From Thermofilum sp. (GTDB lineage: Archaea; Thermoproteota; Thermoprotei; Thermofilales; Thermofilaceae): a stretch of 54,579 nt of DNA. The notes beneath the pieces were generated by a model, which did no database searches, was not told the origin of the DNA, and worked only from the letters and a program-made list of their open reading frames with translations. Positions 49,000-54,579 of this stretch are shown here, piece after piece. Each line of letters opens with the position of its first letter. The stretch's first letter is position 1. The stretch lies in NCBI GenBank assembly GCA_020832965.1, contig JAJHRM010000005.1, forward strand, positions 1 to 54,579, given 5' to 3'. The translations under genes were made by a program, and so were the position numbers.

Positions 49000-50082
49000 C
49001 TACTTGTAGGGGAGAGCTATCACGTTTCGCCAGCTAACCCTGAGAGCCAGCTCGGATCCTATCTCTGGGTAGATGTTGTTGGGCAGGTAGGCTATTAGGC
49101 TTCCTCTTCCAACCTTTAGCCTGACCTCCGTCTTGTCTCCAAGGAACATGGCAAAGTCGACTTTCCCCTTGAAGACGTTTTCCTGTGCCCCGGAAGCTTC
49201 AACGTCGAAGGATTCAGGCCTCACTACTACGGCTACCTCCCCTGAGACTCCAGAGTCCACGGGGACAGCCTTTAATTCGAGCTCTAGGTCTTCAAGTCTG
49301 ACAACGACGTAGTCATCTTTCTTTTCAACCACCCTCCCCCTGAAGATGTTGCTCCTGCCTAGGAACTCAGCTGTGAAGAGGTTTGTCGGCTTGAAGTATA
49401 CTTCCCGCGGGCTGCCGTACTGGAGGACCCTGCCCTTGTCCATGACTGCTATCCTGTCACTTATGCTCATCGCTTCGAGCTGGTCGTGGGTAACGTACAC
49501 CGTTGTTATTCCCAGAGACTTCTGTATCCTCTTTATCTCCTCCCTCATCTCTATTCTCAGCTTAGCGTCAAGGTTGCTCAGGGGCTCGTCCAGCAGCAGC
49601 ACTTTGGGCTGAACTACTAGTGCGCGCGCGAGCGCCACCCTCTGCTGCTGGCCTCCGCTCAGCTGTAGGGGGTACCTGTCCTCCATCCCCTCCAGCTTCA
49701 CTAGCTGGAGGACTTCCCGAACCCTCCTCTCGATTTCGTCGTCGCTCAGCTTGAGGTGCTTCTTCCTTATCTTTAGACCGTAGGCAACGTTTTCGAAGAC
49801 AGTCATGTGTGGCCAAAGCGCGTAGTTTTGGAAAACCATCGCTGTGTTCCTCAGGTAGGGCTTAAGGAAGGTTACGTCTTCGTCGTCGAAGTACACTCTG
49901 CCCTCGTCTGGAACCTCGAATCCGGCGATTATTCGCAGGGTTGTCGTTTTCCCGCAGCCGCTGGGGCCCAGGATTGTGAATAGTTCTCCCTCTCTTATCT
50001 CCAGGGAGACGCTGTCCACAGCTTTTACCGCGCCATACGTTTTTGTTACCTCCTCCAGCCTTATCTGCGTCATGGGGACCAC
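49000..50082 (-). CDS. ABC importer ATPase with TOBE domain (FbpC/PotA type)
   Basis: 360 residues. Walker A is GPSGCGKTTTL, the Q-loop FQNYALWPHMTVFENVAYGL, the signature LSGGQQQRVALARALVVQP, Walker B VLLLDEPLSNLDAKLR and the switch VYVTHDQLEAMSISDRIAVM. The C-terminal 120 residues (FRGRVVEKKDDYVVVRLEDL ... VVVRPESFDV) are a TOBE-type regulatory domain. The permease gene ends at the base next to its start, so the two are co-translated. Substrate is of the iron/putrescine/thiamine/sulfate type class; not resolvable. Confidence 0.88.
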   Translation of the reverse strand: MVPMTQIRLEEVTKTYGAVKAVDSVSLEIREGELFTILGPSGCGKTTTLRIIAGFEVPDEGRVYFDDEDVTFLKPYLRNTAMVFQNYALWPHMTVFENVAYGLKIRKKHLKLSDDEIERRVREVLQLVKLEGMEDRYPLQLSGGQQQRVALARALVVQPKVLLLDEPLSNLDAKLRIEMREEIKRIQKSLGITTVYVTHDQLEAMSISDRIAVMDKGRVLQYGSPREVYFKPTNLFTAEFLGRSNIFRGRVVEKKDDYVVVRLEDLELELKAVPVDSGVSGEVAVVVRPESFDVEASGAQENVFKGKVDFAMFLGDKTEVRLKVGRGSLIAYLPNNIYPEIGSELALRVSWRNVIALPYK

Positions 50083-52275
50083 CTATATACCTATGAACGC
50101 GTACCTCTGCTTAAACACCCTCACCACTACTAAAATGGCTACAAGCTGTATTAAAATTAATAGCACACCCATTGCCGCGGCGATCTGCACCCCTATTGGG
50201 GACCCGCCCTTGTAGACGTTCATCATATAGTAAGTCATCGGAGCCTGTGATGGGTTAAAGTTCCCAATGGTTATACTCGTGCTGACCTCCGTGGCCATGT
50301 ATATGAAGCCGAGCACAGCCCCGCTGAAAACGTAAGAAACAATGAACGGGAGGACGACGCCGAAGATTACTTTCGACCTCGTTGCTCCGAGGTTTAGGGC
50401 CGCCTCCTCCAGTCCCTCGTGGACCTGCTGGAAGCCTGCGAATACGCTTCTAACAACGTAGGGGAGCTTCCTGATGCTGTAGGCAATGACCAGGACCACC
50501 CACGCCTGGAATGCTCCTATGGAGGCTGGGTCAAGCGGGGTCTTAGCAAAGAACCTCGTGAAGAAGAAGTAGTAGCCTAAGGCTATTACTAGTCCCGGTA
50601 TAGCTAGAGGTATGGTTGCGAGGGTGTCCAGCAGGTTTGAGAGCCACTTCACCTTCACCCTGCTAACGCTGTACCCAACCATGATCGCTAGCAGGACGGC
50701 GCTTGTAACCGAGAGGGTGGAGTAGATGAGGGTGTTCCTAGTGTAGTTGAATACCCCTGGATCCAGGAAGAGTCTCTCAAAGTAGTCCAGGGTGAGCGAG
50801 GAGAGGCTGAGCGAGAATCCTCTCGGCGGCATGATGTTGAAGGCTAAGAGGAAGACGCCGATCTGGGGGAAAACCGTTGTAAGGACAAACGGGAACAGGG
50901 TCAGGTACACCACCAATACTCCTCTCTTCCCCAGGGGGTGCTGCCTAGAGACGAGCCTCCCACCTCTGCTTATCATCGCGTAGCTCCTCATTCCGACGTA
51001 GTTCCTTATGGCGAGGAAGCCCATAACCGATATGAAGAGCATGACAAAGCCCAGAGCAGCGGACTCCGGGGAGACTATCCCGGTCTGCGTAATGAAGCCC
51101 TTAAAGATCTGGGCACTCATAAGGTTCCACTCCTGGAATATGAGCGGGGCGCCCACATCCTCAAGGCTAAAGATGTACACTATTATTGCCCCTGCAACTA
51201 TGCCGGGCAGAGCCAGTGGGAAAGTCACAGTCCTGAACAGGTAGAACCCCCTAGCGCCAAGGTTCTCCCCTTGCTCCTCGGTGCTCGGGTCGACGTTTAG
51301 GAAGGCGCTGTAAGCATTCATGTAGACGATGGGGTAGAAGCTGATGATCTGGGCGAGGGCTACCCCTGCGAGGCCGTCGATCCTCAGGCTCCAGCCGAAC
51401 AGCTTCGAAGTGATCATCGAGATTGGGCCGTACTCGCTGAAGAGTATTTTGACTACGTAGGAGTTTACGAAGGGTGTAACGAATAGTGGGACCATTGAGA
51501 GGATTCTGAGAGCTTCCTTCCCCGGGAAACTGTACCTCGCAATCGTGAAGGCTACCGCTACGCCGAGCAGAGTTGCAGCGATTGTTACGATGAGCGAGTT
51601 TAGAAGGCTGTTCAGCAGTATCCCGTGGTTGACCCCCTTGACTATGTACAGTACACTGTCACCGTAGGGTATCGCTGTTACCGCCTGCTCCCCAGGCAGG
51701 GTTTCAAGCCTGACGTAGTCTCTCGTAGAGAATATTCTCTGGAAGTTCGTGTACCAGGGTAGCCCTGTAGGCGGCTGGAAAGCGTTAACCATCACGAGCA
51801 GGATGGGCGTTACGAGGAACAAGACGAGCACCAGTGCACTTAGGACTATGAAAACCCACATTACTGGGTCGAGCTGGTAGAGAACGCTTTTAAGCCTCCT
51901 TGAGAGAGGCAGCGCTTTTCCTCTAATCCTCCTCGCCTGCATGAGATAGGACACTTTCTCAGCCAAATAGCCTGTAGCCGATGTTGAGAGCAGGGGCAAG
52001 AGGAGGAGGCCAAGTGCTCTGGGCAGCGAGGGGATGCTGGTGAGGTAAATGAAGAAGTTGTAGAGGAACGAGAAAATCGACAGAAAGCTGAGCGTAGAGC
52101 TGAACTTTATCCACCTATAATCGAAGCCTAACCAGAGAAGCAGAGGCCCAAGTGCAATGCCTATAGCGAGGAGGACGAGCGAGCACAAGCCATCAAAGGA
52201 GAGGCAGTAAAGTACTTGGTAAGCTAGCGCCAGACTTAGGCCAGCTAACCAAACGCTTTTACGCCCCAGCCTCAT
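50083..52275 (-). CDS. ABC importer double permease (FbpB-like) with extra N-terminal helices
   Basis: 730 residues. The first 115 residues hold four hydrophobic helices not found in standard FbpB (e.g. SLALAYQVLYCLSFDGLCSL). After the linker MQARRIRGKALPLSRRLKSV come two BPD_transp_1 domains of about six helices each, with EAA loops EEQGENLGARGFYLFRTVTF and EEAALNLGATRSKV. A single gene thus encodes both halves of the channel. It overlaps nothing but abuts the ATPase gene. TATA-like CTTATAAGT (52306-52314) gives it its own promoter. Confidence 0.87.
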   Translation of the reverse strand: MRLGRKSVWLAGLSLALAYQVLYCLSFDGLCSLVLLAIGIALGPLLLWLGFDYRWIKFSSTLSFLSIFSFLYNFFIYLTSIPSLPRALGLLLLPLLSTSATGYLAEKVSYLMQARRIRGKALPLSRRLKSVLYQLDPVMWVFIVLSALVLVLFLVTPILLVMVNAFQPPTGLPWYTNFQRIFSTRDYVRLETLPGEQAVTAIPYGDSVLYIVKGVNHGILLNSLLNSLIVTIAATLLGVAVAFTIARYSFPGKEALRILSMVPLFVTPFVNSYVVKILFSEYGPISMITSKLFGWSLRIDGLAGVALAQIISFYPIVYMNAYSAFLNVDPSTEEQGENLGARGFYLFRTVTFPLALPGIVAGAIIVYIFSLEDVGAPLIFQEWNLMSAQIFKGFITQTGIVSPESAALGFVMLFISVMGFLAIRNYVGMRSYAMISRGGRLVSRQHPLGKRGVLVVYLTLFPFVLTTVFPQIGVFLLAFNIMPPRGFSLSLSSLTLDYFERLFLDPGVFNYTRNTLIYSTLSVTSAVLLAIMVGYSVSRVKVKWLSNLLDTLATIPLAIPGLVIALGYYFFFTRFFAKTPLDPASIGAFQAWVVLVIAYSIRKLPYVVRSVFAGFQQVHEGLEEAALNLGATRSKVIFGVVLPFIVSYVFSGAVLGFIYMATEVSTSITIGNFNPSQAPMTYYMMNVYKGGSPIGVQIAAAMGVLLILIQLVAILVVVRVFKQRYAFIGI

Positions 52276-52411
52276 TACGAGATCAAAACTTGTAAGCCGG
52301 CACTACTTATAAGCATATTCTTTATAGAGGCGCACCCTGGAGTGCATTTTTAGATTGCGCACATGTGCAGTGCTACCCGGAGAAGCTGGAAAATAGAAAA
52401 ACATTTTTGTC

Positions 52412-52530
52412 TTAAGCGCGCGCACCCTCATCTCCGCCTAGTTGGCGGCGGCCTCACAGCGCCCCCAGTGTTGCTGTGGGGGCGCTCCGGGGTCATGGGG
52501 TCTACTCCTTACGGAGCCTCACCGCGCGCG
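52412..52530 (-). mobile_element. Solo TnpB right end inside an ABC operon
   Basis: On the minus strand VDPMTPERPHSNTGGAVRPP then PTRRR and stop is the C-terminal tail of a crenarchaeal TnpB, and the end sequence GATGAGGGTGCGCGCGC equals the tnpB right end at 30655 and the one at 15523. The tnpB body is missing. It lies only a few bases after the stop of the substrate-binding protein gene (52534), in the same orientation, and 130 bp before the permease gene. The flank that would serve as guide reads TTAAGACAAAAATGTTTT. Confidence 0.55.
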
Positions 52531-52533
52531 CTT

Positions 52534-54078
52534 TTAGCCTCCTGTCATCTGCTTCAGGGCTGCCTGGACTTTTAGGTACTTTGCCCTAGCAGCGCTTGTC
52601 CAGTCGTTCATTATTCTCTGGTATATTGCTGGGTCGCTTGCCAGCTTTGGACTTATCTTTATGGCGTAGTCTATTGTGAATGTTGTCTGCTGACCCGTCA
52701 GCGGGTCAGTGAATGTTATTGGGTCTGTGAGCATGGTTACTAGCTGCTGGAACTGGGCTTCGCTGATCCTCTTGTCGTTGTATGCCTTGACTATCTGAGC
52801 CCACACAGGCTGGAGGTCGTCGTGCGCGTTCACGAGCGTAGCCTTGAAGTAGTCCACCACCGCGGTTACCCAGAGGGTTGAGAGGGTCTCGTTGAACGAT
52901 ATCCCCCCTGCATACACTACGTCGTCTAGGGCCTTCTTCAGGTCCGGTCTCTGCTTTCCTTGTGGCGTGTCGAAGACCCTTGGATTGATGGGTAGCCTGT
53001 TAATGTTGGGGTCTAGCCAGACGATTTGTCCGCCGGTCTCGTTCAGGACCCACGCTACGAAGGCTGCGGCTGCCGCTGGATTCCTGCTCCCTTTCAGGAC
53101 TGCTATCGGGTCAGCGTTGACGATGCTCTCTCCTCGGGGGATGATGTAGAGGCATGACGGGTTCTGCTGCTGCGCGGTGTAGCCGTAGAAGTCGATCGTT
53201 GTCCCTACTGCTAGGTCTCCCCGTATAACCGCGTCCCTCACATCGCTACTCCCACTATATATTTTAGAGTTTGCCGCTATTAGTGTGAGGACTCTCCATC
53301 CCTTGTCCCAGCCGTAGGCTTGAAGTATGATCTCGAACATCCTGGTGTTGCTCGTGCTCATCGTTGGGTCAGCTATTCCAACTACTTGTAAGGCTGGGAG
53401 AGTAACCGCGTAGCTTGGGCTTCCCAAGTCTGACCAGAACTTGGGGGTCGGTAGCTTGTACTTCGCGAGGATGTCCTTATTTATGGTGAATCCAAAGCTA
53501 CTAACGCTCGCCCCTATCCAATGTATTTTCCCGTCGCTTCCCACCTTGTACGTCTCCGCCCCAGCGATAGTTTTAGGTAGCTTCGCAACTTCGTTCAGAA
53601 TGATCCTGAATTCTGGGTGCTTCTCGGTATCTATCGGTTCTATCAGCCCCATGTCATCTATGATATTGAAAAGAGTTGGTCCTCCCCCCCATGCTACGTC
53701 TATTCCTTGCCCTTTTTGAGCCGCATTCTTGATGTAGTCTGGCCACTGCTCTGCATTTATTGGGAGAAAAACTATGTTCTGGATGTTATACTTCTTTGCA
53801 ACTTCGCTATTGAGAAACATCGTCCTAGTTACGTCCTGTATCGTTTGCTCGTGTCTCGTTATGACGTAAAGCGTCACTCCCCGTGCTGGCTGTGGTTGCT
53901 GTTGTGTTTGGTTTGTTGGGGGCTGAGTTGGGATAGTTTGATTAGTTTGTGGTTGTGTAGGCTGGGCTGGCTGGGTGGGCTGAACAGGTTGTTGAGGTTT
54001 GTACTGTGAAATGAAGATGAGCGAGACCAGTAAGACGGCTGCTATAGCAATGGTCAGAACTATTATTCTCTTGTCCAT
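52534..54078 (-). CDS. ABC importer substrate-binding protein (FbpA-like)
   Basis: 514 residues. A membrane anchor (IIVLTIAIAAVLLVSLIFIS) is followed by a Pro/Gln/Thr-rich linker of about 45 residues, then the binding domain starting GVTLYVITRHEQTIQDVTRT. GIDVAWGGGPTLFNIIDDMG, SSFGFTINKDILAKY, and NADPIAVLKGSRNPAAAAAF with VAWVLNETGGQIVWLDPNIN are characteristic of the SBP_bac_6/FbpA-like class. The linker tethers the domain at the cell surface, as is usual for archaeal binding proteins. It partners the permease and ATPase downstream. Confidence 0.87.
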   Translation of the reverse strand: MDKRIIVLTIAIAAVLLVSLIFISQYKPQQPVQPTQPAQPTQPQTNQTIPTQPPTNQTQQQPQPARGVTLYVITRHEQTIQDVTRTMFLNSEVAKKYNIQNIVFLPINAEQWPDYIKNAAQKGQGIDVAWGGGPTLFNIIDDMGLIEPIDTEKHPEFRIILNEVAKLPKTIAGAETYKVGSDGKIHWIGASVSSFGFTINKDILAKYKLPTPKFWSDLGSPSYAVTLPALQVVGIADPTMSTSNTRMFEIILQAYGWDKGWRVLTLIAANSKIYSGSSDVRDAVIRGDLAVGTTIDFYGYTAQQQNPSCLYIIPRGESIVNADPIAVLKGSRNPAAAAAFVAWVLNETGGQIVWLDPNINRLPINPRVFDTPQGKQRPDLKKALDDVVYAGGISFNETLSTLWVTAVVDYFKATLVNAHDDLQPVWAQIVKAYNDKRISEAQFQQLVTMLTDPITFTDPLTGQQTTFTIDYAIKISPKLASDPAIYQRIMNDWTSAARAKYLKVQAALKQMTGG

Positions 54079-54171
54079 TTTAATCGCCGATTTCTAGTAA
54101 CTGTTTTAAGTATATTTGCGTTATTCTCAGGGAAGAAAAAGGAAAAAAGTATTTTTTATTTAGGGGAAGAT

Positions 54172-54579
54172 TTACTTCTTGACCTCGGTTCCCGCCTGTG
54201 TTTTTGGCTTCCGCAGGAACATCAGTGCGAGGATGACAATTATCAGTAGTGCTTCAACTATTACGAGTATGGTTAGCGTGCTCACCGTGCCCGATAAGGA
54301 GTCGACAGCTGCCTTTAAAGCGGTAACCTCGTTTTTAAGAGACTGAGTGTCTCCCTGTAGTTTCTGTATAGTGCTGCCCTGTGATGCTACTTGGGAGCTT
54401 AGTTGGTTAAGAGTATTTGTCAAGCTTGAAACTGACTGTGTAACGTCTCCAAGTTTCCTCTCGATGGGACCTGTTGTTATGAGTTTTACCCACCACTTGA
54501 CCAGGTTTTGGACGAATTGTGGGCCGTCGAGTGGGACGCCGTAGTAGATGGATGACCATGCTGGCTCGTAGTCGCCGTA
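54172..54579 (-). CDS. C-terminal part of a membrane-anchored surface protein (cut by right edge)
   Basis: The frame is open to the right edge: 135 residues are visible. They begin YGDYEPAWSSIYYGVPLDGP, then QFVQNLVKWWVKLITTG, a coiled coil (LTNTLNQLSSQVASQGSTIQ ... DTQSLKNEVTALKAAVDSLS), one membrane helix (LTILVIVEALLIIVILALMF) and a basic tail. An internal ATG at 54423 is not the true start, since the conserved frame continues upstream. It is 93 bp upstream of the binding-protein gene on the same strand and may be part of the same surface assembly. Confidence 0.75.
   Translation of the reverse strand, partial: YGDYEPAWSSIYYGVPLDGPQFVQNLVKWWVKLITTGPIERKLGDVTQSVSSLTNTLNQLSSQVASQGSTIQKLQGDTQSLKNEVTALKAAVDSLSGTVSTLTILVIVEALLIIVILALMFLRKPKTQAGTEVKK

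Noticed and set aside
49620..49640. GCGCGCGC inside the ABC ATPase gene
   Set aside because: It encodes ordinary residues of the ATPase, so it is not counted among the intergenic palindromes.
1..54579. tRNA or rRNA genes
   Set aside because: I looked for the T-arm word GTTCRAATC and typical archaeal tRNA 5' ends and found no convincing cloverleaf; the only GTTCAAAT (4788) is part of an operator-like palindrome.
1..54579. CRISPR array
   Set aside because: No regularly spaced direct repeats were seen; the closest is a single 14-bp pair at 13809 and 13849, with no third copy.

Overview
The window looks like a piece of chromosome from a hyperthermophilic crenarchaeon (Thermoproteota), and I infer something Thermofilum-like. 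The grounds are: TATA boxes about 25-30 nt upstream of start codons with little or no leader, many GTG/TTG starts, dense VapBC (AbrB or ribbon-helix-helix antitoxin plus PIN toxin) and HEPN/MNT modules, a short IS605-type TnpB, an archaeal KptA, secreted archaeal Lon-like (S16) and beta-propeller proteins, and a DUF2192-like protein. No tRNA, rRNA or CRISPR array was seen. The genus is an inference, not a database match.

Layout. 1-4200: a RecF/SMC-type ATPase cut by the left edge, then a toxin-antitoxin and decay zone (VapBC, HEPN/MNT, a probable PD-(D/E)XK nuclease, and pieces of a duplicated hydrolase and of a DUF4234-like membrane protein). 4342-6967: a membrane-anchored winged-helix regulator divergent from a secreted beta-propeller protein, with a perfect inverted repeat between them. 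6968-10450: an alpha/beta hydrolase, another VapBC, and relics of HEPN, PIN and an unknown gene. 10560-12354: an ABC-2 exporter. 12624-13860: a frameshifted AbiEii-like nucleotidyltransferase with a small partner and a TnpB relic. 13861-18092: two crenarchaeal hypotheticals and a second ABC-2 exporter. 19191-19847: kptA. 20385-24794: a FtsX/MacB-type ABC system followed by a secreted coiled-coil protein and an RHH-domain protein. 25525-30476: GDPD, 3-methyladenine glycosylase, a secreted helical protein, a secreted Lon-like protease and a Mth938-domain protein. 30655-31795: an IS605-like TnpB element. 32156-32916: a third VapBC.

33024-41012 joins a ModE-like DNA-binding/periplasmic-binding fusion, a lone EPSP-synthase homologue, a TAXI-type TRAP transporter and a TupABC-type tungstate importer. 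The aroA-TRAP part (about 34300-38500) is visibly AT-richer than its surroundings and looks acquired. 41068-45440 carries a P-type proton-pump-type ATPase, a stand-alone ATP-cone protein, a QueT-like transporter and a DUF4013 protein. 45715-47859 is a tight two-gene unit of a membrane protein and a BrxL-type AAA+ ATPase with no other BREX gene in sight. 48199-54579 is an FbpABC-like import locus with a creatininase-family amidohydrolase and a membrane-anchored coiled-coil surface protein cut by the right edge.

The two observations I rate highest are (1) the orphan BrxL-type ATPase paired with a membrane protein, and (2) several copies of the TnpB right-end (reRNA/omega-RNA-like) region away from any tnpB. 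One copy retains a promoter-like left end and so resembles a stand-alone guide-RNA gene; another sits between the substrate-binding and permease genes of an ABC operon. The lone EPSPS homologue beside the TAXI-TRAP genes is third.
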